Positions 1 to 10,092 of a DNA stretch of 17,757 nt are shown one piece after another. The notes below the pieces were generated by a model. The model was not told the origin of the DNA. It ran no database searches and saw only the letters and a list, made by a program, of their open reading frames with translations. The stretch lies in assembly GCA_964058845.1 (NCBI GenBank), contig CAXKVR010000454.1, forward strand, positions 1-17,757, in the 5' to 3' direction. The stretch comes from Carex sylvatica (lineage: Eukaryota; Streptophyta; Magnoliopsida; Poales; Cyperaceae). The first letter of the stretch is position 1; the number at the start of each line of letters is the position of its first letter. Position numbers and translations under genes: made by a program.

Positions 1-1878
1 ATCAAGGTCACCACCGCTGTGCTCGTCTCTACTCAGGTAGGTTCGTCAATTCTCAAATTTTACATTCTTTTGCCCTTTCTAGATCGAATCGGCGTTAGCT
101 GTTTTAAGTTATAAATAACCATGATTAAGTTTATGGACTCCGACTTCCTACATTTTTAGATTCATTTTAATTCTCTCTTTTCTATCCAATAACAACAAAA
201 CCACTCCTTCAATTTCTTGACAGATTTTTAACAACAGTATGTATCTATACCTTCTGCATTGGTCAATTCTTTCATCCTTGTTAGGTTTCATTATATAAAG
301 TTCAAATAAGGAAAAAAGTGATAAAGGTTGGATTTTATAATTGCTTCTGTACACCTATAATTCTTTATAAAATATTCTCTTCTGTTGTTTGGTAGTTGTT
401 CAATGTTAGGTTTTGACTATGTTCTATGCGGCTATGAATTTTGGAAAGGCAAATTTGATATGGAAATACATAGAAATTTAACCCCTCTTTTTGCTATGAT
501 AATTGAAACTGTACCTCAAATGTACTGCTGATACTAGCCCTTAAAAGATATTGAGAAGTTAACTGATTCGACAAATGAGTTAGGTTAGGAAATGTAAAAG
601 AGATAATGAGGTTTTTGTAACTCAAACCATGTTTTTCTTTCTTCTCATAAATTAAGAAGATCATAAAATTATTTTCCTGGAATATCTCTTCCTGCTGCTA
701 CAAAATTCCTGTTTTTTAACCATGGTCAATGCATCAGGAGGTCTTTCTGAGAATATCTTTTCATGTATATGCAAAAAAGGTTAATATCTTATACGTATAC
801 CTCTAGAATGGCCTTTATCTCACAATCCGTCTTTACTACTACAATCTGCATTTCAGCTTTCATTTCTATTTTTCCTTTTCCTTTTCCTTTTCCTTTTCCT
901 TTTCCTTTTCCTTTTCCTTTTCTTTTTTGATGAGTCTGTCTTGTAATCTTTGGTTTTCTCTATATATGTTTTTAGGTCGGTAAACGCTTGCGATCTCTGA
1001 CAAAGCACCCCCACAGTGAGATCCAGTCTGTGGCCTCTGAACTGATCACGTTTTGGAAAAACATTGTGGTAGAAGAGAACTCAAATGGAAAGAAAAATGG
1101 GCAGACTGAGAAGTCATCCAATTCCGTAAAACCCGTTAAAACCGAATCCAAACCCAAACCTGAAAAACCCCAGCTGCTACAGCCCGAAAAGATAAAGGCG
1201 AGACCTGAAAAGAGAGATGTTAAGCCTGAAACCCCAAAATCTGAAAAGAAGCCCCTTGTTAAGGAGGAGAGGAAGCCAGCAGTCTCAGTTGAAAGGAAGG
1301 CGCCAGCTGTCCCGAAGCTGTCGGCCCTTCTCAGATGCAATGACACCAACCGCGACCGCATTCGCGAACTCATGGCGGAGGCCTTCTTGAAGGTTTCTGG
1401 CGAAACTGAAAAAGACGACAGAGAGGAGGTGAGGAACATCCTAGACGAGGTGGAGGAATGTGACCCACTACGGGTTGCTGTGACTGCTGAGTCAGCACTT
1501 TTTTCAAAACTTGGTGGCTCGACTGGGGCCCAAAAGCACAAGTACAGGTCGATCATGTTCAACCTGAGAGCAGATAACAACACCGACTTCCGGAGGAAGG
1601 TGATGATAGGACAGATTAAACCTGAAAGGATAGCAAACCTGACGCCGGAGGAGATGGCAAGCGATGCGAGGAAGATGGAAAACAAACAAATCAAGGACAA
1701 GGCTCTGTTCGATTGCGAGCGCAGTGGGGCGCCCAAGGCCACGACAGACCAGTTCAAGTGTGGCAGGTGTGGCCAGCGTAAGACCACATACTACCAGCTC
1801 CAGACGCGCAGTGCTGATGAGCCTATGACCACTTTTGTCACCTGCGTCAATTGCAACAATCACTGGAAATTCTGCTGA
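1..1878 (+). CDS. TFIIS: Transcription elongation factor TFIIS (3' part, 5' end outside the window)
   Basis: TFIIS binds stalled RNA polymerase II in the nucleus and stimulates cleavage of the backtracked transcript. Exons seen are 1-36 and 976-1878, joined in phase 0 (ACT CAG|GTC GGT), giving 312 visible residues; plant TFIIS is about 380, so roughly 65 N-terminal residues lie upstream. Visible residues 1-45 are the end of the N-terminal LW domain (VGKRLRSLTKHP, ITFWKNIV). Residues about 50-120 are a Lys/Pro/Glu-rich linker, about 125-250 the central polymerase-binding domain, and 272-312 the C-terminal zinc ribbon. Its ligands are Cys274, Cys277, Cys302 and Cys305, and the catalytic acidic pair Asp293-Glu294 lies in the motif RSADEPMT. 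All key residues are present, so the gene looks functional. The closest named plant protein is RDO2 of Arabidopsis (family knowledge). The long antisense open frames over this exon are by-products of its codon use. Confidence 0.97.
37..975 (+). other. Intron of the TFIIS gene
   Basis: This is a 939-base intron with donor GTAGGT after ACTCAG and acceptor TTTTTAG before GTCGG. It interrupts the LW domain between codons. It is AT-rich, with no internal gene or clear transposon; its only repeat is the hexanucleotide tract at 870-923. Confidence 0.9.
870..923 (+). repeat. (TTTTCC)n microsatellite, about 8 copies
   Basis: CC pairs recur every six bases from 874 to 917 with only T between them. The tract is pyrimidine-only on the coding strand and ends about 50 bases before the TFIIS acceptor, so it adds to the pyrimidine-rich region before the 3' splice site. 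Confidence 0.95.
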
Positions 1879-2634
1879 GTTTTCGAAGTAATTTTCAGGG
1901 TTTTGAGAATTGCAGTTCGTAGTCTATGGTTTCTGTTCTCGGTTTAGTTCTGTTATTCATTTTTATTTTTTTTCGTACTTGGGTATTTGATGGACCTGTT
2001 TTATGGGGCAATTTTTGTGGCAGTTAGGCTCTGATTACTCTTCTTATATATGACTTAGATTATGTGAAGAGGGTATCAGAGGAAGTTGGGTTTGTGTAAT
2101 TAAGCTAGTTTAGAGGATTAATTAATTTGGTCTAGTCAATAACATGTACTCATCTCATCTCATCTCCTTTTCATTTGATTCCATTTAACCAATAATTAAT
2201 TAGTTTTATGCATTACTGCGAGTTGTATAATATTTACACGGAATATGATGGATGGTTCAGGTTTTCTCTTTACTGGTAGCGGTTGGTTTATCTGTATTTC
2301 TTTTAATTGAGAAAACTGGTGCAAACGTGTTGTATAATTATTATTTTTATATCTTAATCAAAACTAAAACTACATGTACTTTAAATATTATTGTCTAATA
2401 CAGTAGAAAGTATGTATTATAATATCATTAGATAATAGTAACAAAGTGAATAAATAGTTGTATTTAAAATGTCTTATGTAAATTATTATAATGTATACAA
2501 TTATAAAAAAGAAGATAGAAATCTATTTTGTTAAGGGTTATTATTATGAGAAATGAAAGGAGTAATTAAATTTGAGAGTCGTTGAATTTGGCGACTGATT
2601 AATGGAACTTATAGTTTTGGTAAATACAAATAGT

Positions 2635-2657
2635 CGTGACCGTGACCGTGACCGTGA
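2635..2657 (+). repeat. Short (CGTGAC)n tandem repeat
   Basis: Three full copies of CGTGAC and a partial fourth lie in otherwise AT-rich spacer upstream of the kinase gene. No function is evident. Confidence 0.9.
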
Positions 2658-2801
2658 ATTTCTACTATAATTTTGGGTTTCTTAATAAAAATCTTAATCT
2701 TAGTGTGAGGCTGTCAGCGTCGCTTGAAAGTCTAATTAACTAAAGTTGGAAATTGAAAGAAGACAAAATGAGGATGAGATTGAGAGCCAAAGCTTGAAGA
2801 G

Positions 2802-2808
2802 ACGTGGC
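2802..2808 (+). promoter_or_regulatory. ACGTGGC element (ABRE/G-box core)
   Basis: ACGTGGC is the core recognised by plant bZIP factors in abscisic-acid- and light-responsive promoters (family knowledge). It lies about 100 bases before the start codon of the ABC1K9-like gene, a plausible promoter position. A single 7-base match can arise by chance, so regulation is only inferred. Confidence 0.35.
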
Positions 2809-2908
2809 ATCTTAGGACCCGATTCTCAGTCTCTCCTCCTCCCCAACTAAAATCAGAATTTGAAATTACAAAATCAATTGCATATATACCAGTACTCCAG
2901 TAGACTTC

Positions 2909-5900
2909 ATGGCGATCGCGGCCGTCAGAAGCGGGGCTACGTTTCTTCTCTCCCCGTTCAACAAACCTACAGTATCTCTTTCTCTCTCTCCCTCCCCCTT
3001 TTTCTTTTCTCTGAAGTTGATGCTCTGTGTATCTTACAAAATAGTCAAATCTTTAATTGCTCATGATATTAGATGCCATCTCAATCTCATCCATCAATTC
3101 ACAATCAATGATCAGTGCACAGGAGGGTCATTGTAGGAATATGAAGAAATATGTTCCTAACTTACTGTAGCTTAGAGATTAATCAACCTATATGTTATGT
3201 AAAAGCAGACTGCTTTTTCGGAAACCTCAAAGTGAATTCTACTGCGAATGCAGTTTTCTTCAAGTTTAACTATTTCTTTGCAGCTTATGATTTGTCCGAC
3301 TCCAAGGTCAATCCAGATGAGGAAATCAAACAAGATAAAGGTGTTATCAATGTACTCACAAGCACGAGATGCTTCTCTAATCCAAGGTACCAATTTCAAT
3401 CCTTTTATCTTCTCTTAGACCACCACACAACACATTATACCCAAAATTTCATGAAGTATCTTACAATTCTCATGCTATGCTAGATAGAATAAATGAATTG
3501 CCAAAGCTAGTAGAGGATATACTCCAGACATCAATTAATACTGGGCCTAGGGGTGCCGTAAGACTGGTACAAGGAATCCAAGCTGTTATTGGGGTCGGCA
3601 GCGAGTGGCTAAACGACTTCTCTCAGGTACCCTACATACATGTTTTATTATTCTTTCATTTCTTTATGTTAATATACTCTTCTCTTCTCCAAAGACTGTC
3701 AGTCTTCTGTCTTTAGAAATGTAAATGGGTGGCCCACCTCAATTAGCATTTGAGAAATGTAGCAAAGATTGTCAACCACAACTAGTGAAAATGTAGCAAA
3801 TTGAATTTTTATTTTTATTATTATTATTATTATTTTATTTTACATAAGTCTGACTGGTTACTGTAATATGCTAAATGCATCTGGTACATAAATGGTCTGT
3901 CCATTAACCAAGCAGTGAATATTGTACCAGAACTTGGCACCACCTTAACAGAGCAAGTTGCAAAAATTAAATCATCACAGTTCAAACTTATTTATTACAT
4001 TACATAAATAATTCTTGAAGTTTACTGAGAGCTGCTATGGTACTAGATTTCTGTCTAAGATTGTACACACACATACACACACAAAAAAAAGGTGATGTTG
4101 TGGTAATAATGGATTTGTTCTTTACTTGTTTTGTTATTACTTATTCCTTTTTTTTGTGCACCATTAAAGAAGCTGATGATAATGAAGCTAGAATGCCTAT
4201 GCAGAGAACAGACACAACTGGTGGAGTCTCTAGCCAATTACAGCCTGGGTTGCTCTCTCCTACTTATCTCAGGAGGCTCTTTGAGAGGATGGGTGCTACT
4301 TACATCAAGTTGGGACAGGTATGCTTTTAAATTCGTGCTCTTGATATACTACTTAAACATTAGTTGATTTATGGATGGGAACTCCGGTGAGATAGGAGTT
4401 GAATTTTCTAGTTCATACCAGTTCCCGTTGATGCTATATTAACAAAAGCTTCAAATAGGCACTGTACGGTCAAGAAATAAGTGAATAGAAAAAATAATGC
4501 ACCCTTATCAAAAGCATGAACACTGAATCAATTACATTTTGCCATGATCGTACTGATAATGCTGTAGAGGTGCAGTTCATAGCATCTGCACCAACTTTGT
4601 TTCCCGCAGAGTACGTAGATGAGTTTCAGAAATGCTTTGACCGGGCCCCACCAGTTCCATTTAGTCAGATCGAGGCCATAATACGTGAGGAGCTACAGAG
4701 GCCATTGGATGCTGTCTATGAGTATGTGGATCCTGTCCCCATTGCTTCTGCTTCCATTGCACAGGTTTGTTTGTGGGGACCACATTGTTATAAACACGCG
4801 AGTATAACAATAACAAGTTCAGTGTTTTCTATCGACTTAAGCTGTCAAAAAACATCCTGCTTGCATAGCATGTATTGGAGTAGGGAGGTCTTTAAGTTCA
4901 AACCCACTTGGGAGTTGGGACTGCTATAATGAATTCGCATTTCATCAGGAACCTATTTTTTTTAATTTGACTTACCTGATACTGTTAAGAGGTAAAACTT
5001 GTTTTTCCTTGATTGGTTAATCATAATCAAAATTAGCACCGATTAGTCTTTACTCTTTACTCATGCAATCAAGCTTCCTTTTTACAATTTTCCTTCCACA
5101 AGGACTTAAGTTTGTCCTTTCAGGTTCACGGTGCAAGGCTGAAAAGCTCTGGCCAAGAGGTGGTTATCAAAGTACTAAAACCGGGTATAGAAGACGTACT
5201 AGTTGCAGATTTGAACTTCATTTATGTTGTTTCCCGGATTCTGGAGTTTTTAAACCCTGAACTTCGAAGAACTTCTCTGGTGAGTTATGTGATGTTTAAA
5301 CCCCTTTGAATTTGAATTCAAGTACTTCTCTAACCGAAGAACTGATATACTAGGTGGGGATAGTGAAAGACATCAAAGAATCAATGCTGGAAGAAGTTGA
5401 CTTCAGAAAAGAGGCAGCAAACATGGAGGCTTTTAGGAGGTACATAGAGGCAATGGGTCTGGAGAGGCAAGCCAAAGCACCTTTTGTGTACACCCATTGC
5501 AGCACCAAGCGTATTTTGACCATGGAAAGGCTTTATGGAGTTCCTCTCACTGATCTGGACTCGATTAGGTCACTTGTGCCTGATCCAGAGCTGTCACTAG
5601 TGACTGCACTAAATGTCTGGTATGATCTTGTCTGTGACTGATTGTTTCTTTGGATATTTAAATCAGCTCCTAACACAATTCTTTTAATTGACCTGCCCTC
5701 TATTACCGCTGTTTTCTAGCACTGCCCAATTGGTACAGTGCTGGTTCCAGTTAAGGGCCTTCTGGATTAGTTGATGCTACTTACAGTACCTAACTATTGT
5801 TAATTTAGGATTCGAGAAATATTTTGAGGCCTTTTTGGTATTTTTAGCTGAATAGGGAAAAGTAATCTTGCCGGGGTTGTTTTTGACAGTTTATTTTTAT

Positions 5901-7779
5901 TATTTACTTTTCAAAGTTTCATAAAAGCTTGTCATCATTATCTCAGGACATGCCTTCTATAAAACGTGATAAATGACAGGTTCGGGAGCCTGATTTCATG
6001 CGAGTCCTTCCATGCAGATGTCCATGCAGGAAACTTATGGCTGCTTCGTGATGGTCGAATTGGATTCCTTGACTTTGGTATGATCGCAGTTTAAGTAATT
6101 TATAGGATTGATGATCAGTTGTCCATTTTGACTTAAACTGTACTGAAATAAAGCACCAAACAAGGTGAACAAACAAAAATAAGAAGTGACAATTAAGTTG
6201 TGGAATTAAGAACCAAATGTTAATTAATTACAGGAATAGTGGGGAGAATATCTCCTAGGACATGGGCCGCCATGGAGGTGTTTTTAGCCTCGTTTGCTAC
6301 TGAAGATTACGAGGCTATGGCTTCTTCATTGATAGAAATGGGTGCAACCGGTAAAGATGTAGATGTGACAGCCTTTGCACGGGATTTGGAAAATATTTTC
6401 TCCTCAATACAGGTGCATTCATATATAATAAGTTAATAACATGTTTCTTTACTTTGTTGCTCTTGTAGCTCTGACTGAACTGTAGTTTAGTTACCAATGA
6501 TTCATATGTTATAACATATTTCGAGTAGAACTTGGGTGTTCTTAAGTTCACCAAACCTCTTTGTGAACTCTACTCTAAAACCTATCAAATTGGTTTTAAA
6601 CGACAAATCTGAACCGTTGAAACTCATTTACCTTACGAGTGATGTGTCTACATGCAAAAGTTTTAAATTTTGAAATAATTTTGTATTGAGTCAAGTGGTA
6701 AAAAATAACTTACAAAAAATGAATGTATTAAAATTAATTTATAAACCTTCTAATTTTGACTGCTTGACTTTATATTAAATTATTTCGATAGTTTAAAGGT
6801 AGATGAGTTTTAATGGTTTGGATTCGTCGTTTGAAGTCAATCCGATAGATTTTAGAGTTAAATTCACAAAGAGGCTTGGTGAACTTAAGAACACCCTAGT
6901 TCTACTCACATATTTGTACACAATACACATGCATTTGAAGAATACCATAAAATACACAGATCAGTCAGAGTAAGATGGTCGGCTTTCTTTTATGGAAACC
7001 AAGATAAACCAGAACTAGCAATTACAAGTCAGCACAATATATTAGAACATATGTTATGCTTCATTTAGAACAAAGAATGGTCGTCATGCTTCATTTAGAA
7101 CATTTTTCAAATTCCTGTAGGAATTGGATTCCGAATTAGTAATTGCATCCAGAAGAGGACCCGACTCGGCTACAGCGGTCTCTGCCAATGTTGTTGTTGA
7201 TGAAAGGCAGATGAACGCCTTGTTTCTCGACTTGGTTAGTACTTTGTAATCATATTTTCATATGGATATATGTGACTGCTGGCACTTATTTTTATTTTGT
7301 GGGGTTATGACATTAGGATTAGCATAATTGAACTTACAGTGTCTGGTAAATGTAAGAAAGAGAGATATCATAGATACCTTAATTGATCATGCTGGTAATT
7401 TATACCAGTATCCAGCTGTAATGCACTATGTGGTTCGAGCAATTGTTAGCAACTGTTTAGGTATTTCAACAATTGCAATTTATGGATCAAAAGCTTATTG
7501 GTGAGTGTGGTTAGGGAAGTATGGCACTTGGCATAATTAGTTATTGGCATAAGCATTAAATTCTTGGTTCAATGTGTTGAGATTTTCCTTCTATTTCAGA
7601 TTAGGGTTAGCGAATCGTATGGCTTGAGATTCCCACGCGAATTTGCTCTTCTAATGAAACAGTTGTTGTACTTTGATCGGTATACAAGATTATTGGCACC
7701 GAGTATGAACATGCTCCAGGATGATAGAATCACCGTCGTCTCCAATCGAAGGATGAGAAATACAAATACTTTCCGTTGA
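2909..7779 (+). CDS. ABC1K9: ABC1/UbiB-family atypical kinase, plastid plastoglobule type (ABC1K9-like), complete 11-exon gene
   Basis: This is a predicted chloroplast member of the ABC1 (aarF/ADCK/UbiB) atypical kinases, which in plants associate with plastoglobules and influence prenyl-lipid metabolism (family knowledge). Exons: 2909-2971, 3284-3386, 3484-3626, 4205-4318, 4576-4764, 5124-5279, 5354-5619, 5980-6077, 6234-6412, 7121-7234, 7600-7779. All introns are GT-AG and all junctions are in phase. The product is 534 residues, close to the roughly 540 of Arabidopsis At5g05200, which it resembles throughout. Residues 1 to about 50 are Ser/Arg/Lys-rich and poor in acid, like a transit peptide. 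Family hallmarks: KLGQ at 138-141, the Ala-rich nucleotide loop ASASIAQV ending at 205, Lys220 in VVIK, the EEVDFRKE segment at 269-276, the catalytic loop HADVHAGN at 356-363, and DFG at 376-378. The least certain junction is the exon 4 start, where 4205 is the phase-compatible acceptor. Intron 9 carries a small transposon. No breaks are seen. Confidence 0.93.
3813..3834 (+). repeat. (ATT)n microsatellite in intron 3 of the kinase gene
   Basis: About six ATT units lie within a T-rich part of the 578-base intron 3627-4204. The rest of that intron is AT-rich, with a short CA/TA stretch near 4064-4082 and no recognised element. Confidence 0.85.
6523..6907. mobile_element. Mutator-like foldback MITE in intron 9 of the ABC1K9-like gene
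   Basis: The two ends are long inverted repeats. The left end starts GAGTAGAACTTGGGTG and continues TTCTTAAGTTCACCAA; the reverse complement of the right end reads GAGTAGAACTAGGGTG and then the same 16 bases. Similarity continues inward for about 100 bases per arm. Flanking the element are ACATATTTC (6514-6522) and ACATATTTG (6908-6916), a 9-base duplication with one mismatch. Long terminal repeats with a 9-base duplication are typical of Mutator-like miniature elements (family knowledge). It carries no coding capacity and lies within intron 6413-7120, so splicing should remove it. Confidence 0.85.
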
Positions 7780-8600
7780 GCCTCTTTATATTGACAATCT
7801 TTTGATTGGTAGTGTATATAGTAGCTATATTCATACACTCAAAAAGGATAATAGAAATGGCACTTTGAATAAAATGCTATTTTTTAATGTTGTTGGCATT
7901 GAAACTGTTGGCTGTTATAGTGTTAGATAGAAGTACTTTGTTATATTATATATATATAAAATAAAGTTGTGTATCAAGCCTTGTCTAAATATGAGCAAGG
8001 AAAAGTTTTCTGTGAAGTTTAATCATCAAATAACTTGGAACCATTAGATAACAGCAATTATAATTGTTGCTATCACCAATTAAACTGGTCGGGTTATTTT
8101 TTATTTTTCATAGAATTGTAATTCATATACTTAAATAGTAATTCATATAATTTCTATTGCAGTTCAGACAACTTGAACGATGAAGAAATTATGATTTTGT
8201 CCGGTATAGGTTCGGTTCGGAATTTTTTTGTTCTAAATTTTTATAATATTTTTTCTTCCAAATTATTTATTCATTATGAACTTTTTTTTTGGGTTGAGCA
8301 TAGGTTAAAAAATCATTTATTTCTTACTATTCATCCTTCGGCTTCTAGCTAGCTTGTAACTGAAATCCTAACTCATATAACCTGAACAATGAAGAACCGA
8401 TTGATTTTTTCTTATCTGGTCAGAACTGCTTCAAGATTTCCATTTTAATGCTGGTCACAAACTTACCCTTTTGCCACTAGTTTTTCAATTTGGGGCCGAA
8501 TTTATTAATCAAATATTATTTTGCTAACAAGAATAGTAATTCACGTAGTTTTAAATGAGTACAGTTAAACAATTGTTTTTGTGCTACAGCTATGCTTTAC
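7780..8600. other. 3' UTR of the kinase gene and AT-rich spacer
   Basis: After the 3' UTR the sequence is AT-rich, with T runs and no open frame of note. A short GGTTCGGTTCGG string near 8209 is a motif often found in plant repeats; it is too short to assign. I see no gene, RNA gene or well-bounded repeat. Confidence 0.6.
7868..7873 (+). terminator. AATAAA poly(A) signal of the ABC1K9-like gene
   Basis: A perfect AATAAA lies 89 bases after the stop codon, and T-rich and GT-rich sequence follows. This is a likely near-upstream element for 3' end formation. Confidence 0.6.
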
Positions 8601-8618
8601 ATTTCTGTCTTCGTTTTT

Positions 8619-8860
8619 AAAGTTCAAATAGTCGATTCGAACTACTTAACATGATATCCATATTAAAATATACTTAGAGATCAAAATTTATATATATTAG
8701 AAACTTTTTACTAGTTTTTTAGATAGGTACAAAATCACTGTTTTTGGATGGTCTAAAAGAAGTAATAGTAAAAAAAATTTCAAAAATTAAAAAAATTATT
8801 CTCTAAGCATATTTTAATATGAATATCATGTTAAGCAGTATGGATTGACTATTAAACTTT
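8619..8860. mobile_element. Foldback (inverted-repeat) element, probable MITE
   Basis: The left arm from 8619 (AAAGTTCAAATAGTC, then CTTAACATGATATCCATATT) pairs with the reverse complement of the right arm ending at 8860 (AAAGTTTAATAGTC, then CTTAACATGATATTCATATT). Each arm is about 70 bases with few mismatches, separated by about 110 bases of AT-rich loop. Weaker pairing may extend to about 8600 and 8880. I could not find a clear target-site duplication, so the ends and superfamily are open. It has no coding capacity. Confidence 0.75.
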
Positions 8861-8880
8861 GAGAACAAGATAAAGATGTG

Positions 8881-9610
8881 GGATATAATTTTGAGTACAA
8901 AATTAATGGTACATTTTAATCCTACTCATCTAATAACTATTTAACTCAAAATTGGTTTAAAAACTTTATTTTATTAATCTACTCTGAATCATAAACCATT
9001 TAGGCTACATACTAATTAATATAATCTAAAAAATGTATCATAAATAAAGTAAATTTTATGGGAAGTCACTAAATTTTGTTCTTTTTTAACCGGACGAAAA
9101 ATAATACAATGCCTACTTACTGAAAATTTTATTAATATCAAAAAATAATATTAAAATAGTTCCATAATTGTGGCTATGCCGCAAAATTTTCATAAAAACT
9201 TCTTTGTACCATACTATAGGTGTTTTATAGTAATGAATGTGCAGTTGTATATGTACAGTCATTTAATCTATGCGTGAAATGGATGTTAAAATATTGATGA
9301 TGGAGTCATTTGTAATGCCAAGTCACTCAAAAGATTAATATGTACTGGAAAACATTCACTCATCACTTCTCAAACAGAAAATGACATAAAAAATTGCATA
9401 TATTTATACAATAAGGATTCAGTTTGAAATTTTTTATTTTGAATATGTCTTCATAACTATTAGGGATGTGACAATCAGAAGGAAATAACAGGAAAATACC
9501 CTATTTATGAAATTGTGCCAACAGTGTTAAAATACAAGAAATTTAGCCAAGTTTACTATACTATGAAGTTTTCATATAATTTAAACCATCTATTTCTGAA
9601 ACTTTGTGGG
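8881..9610. other. AT-rich intergenic stretch without recognised features
   Basis: The sequence is highly AT-rich with many short T and A runs. No long open frame, RNA gene or bounded repeat is visible. Confidence 0.6.
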
Positions 9611-9847
9611 TTATACCACTGCGGCTTGTATTGTAGCCACAGCACCTGAAATAACAGACATCATAAAAAAAGATTTACCAATTAATTCAGTTATATTGCA
9701 GTGATGGAAAGCACCCACCACTTGTTATTTCACTTTAATATTTGCTTAGAAAATATAAAAACAAAGAGCTGTTTGGAGAAATACACAATTCGTCCATATT
9801 ACCTTGCAAAAGGTTCTCAAATTTATTGAAAAAAATCCAACTGATAG

Positions 9848-9857
9848 GGTTACCATC
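9848..9857. repeat. Target-site duplication, left copy (GGTTACCATC)
   Basis: This ten-base sequence is repeated exactly at 10083-10092, immediately outside the inverted-repeat element at 9858-10082. Confidence 0.88.
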
Positions 9858-10082
9858 GGATTCAAATCTGCTCATTTTCTCAAGAAAAGGAGCACTCTCC
9901 TATTCTTCAATCTGAATCGTTCAAAATCGATCAAACGACTCTAATTACATCTAATTCATTTTAATAGATTATATTGATATAAATGAAAAAAGTAATTGAA
10001 GCCATTTGATCGACTTTTAATGGTTCGGATTGAAGAATAGGAGGATGCTCCTTTTCTCAAGAAAATGAGCATATTGGAATCC
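9858..10082. mobile_element. 225-bp foldback MITE with perfect 10-bp target duplication
   Basis: The element starts GGATTC and ends GAATCC. The left arm runs through TGCTCATTTTCTCAAGAAAA and the mirrored right arm through TTTTCTCAAGAAAATGAGCA, and pairing extends almost to the middle (for example CTCCTATTCTTCAATC against GATTGAAGAATAGGAG). It is thus nearly a complete palindrome with a short AT loop. The exact 10-base duplication GGTTACCATC on both sides marks the ends precisely. A duplication of 9-11 bases with long inverted arms suggests the Mutator superfamily (family knowledge). Perfect flanks suggest a fairly recent insertion. It has no coding capacity and would need an enzyme supplied elsewhere. 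Confidence 0.9.
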
Positions 10083-10092
10083 GGTTACCATC
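10083..10092. repeat. Target-site duplication, right copy (GGTTACCATC)
   Basis: This is the exact direct copy of 9848-9857, adjoining the right end of the foldback element. Confidence 0.88.

Larger units (their letters stand above)
1879..2908. other. Intergenic spacer: TFIIS 3' UTR and promoter region of the ABC1K9-like gene
   Basis: No coding frame is supported here. The first few hundred bases are T-rich, as expected of a plant 3' UTR, with a short CATCT repeat near 2150-2170; I see no single convincing poly(A) signal. The middle is very AT-rich. A small hexanucleotide repeat lies at 2635-2657, and the last 150 bases are the likely promoter and leader of the next gene, with an ACGTGGC element at 2802. 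Confidence 0.7.

Noticed and set aside
972..1863. Long minus-strand open frames of 271 and 119 codons over the TFIIS exon
   Set aside because: They lie opposite a strongly conserved coding exon, resemble no family and are explained by its codon composition.
2972..3283. Possible U12-type intron in the kinase gene (starts GTATCT, TTTAAC near the acceptor)
   Set aside because: The donor differs from the GTATCCTT consensus and the branch site matches only in its last five bases; an ordinary GT-AG intron explains it.
4850..4925. AGTTCAAACCC in intron 5 as a tRNA or SINE box B
   Set aside because: There is no box A at the proper distance and no cloverleaf pairing, so a chance match is likely.
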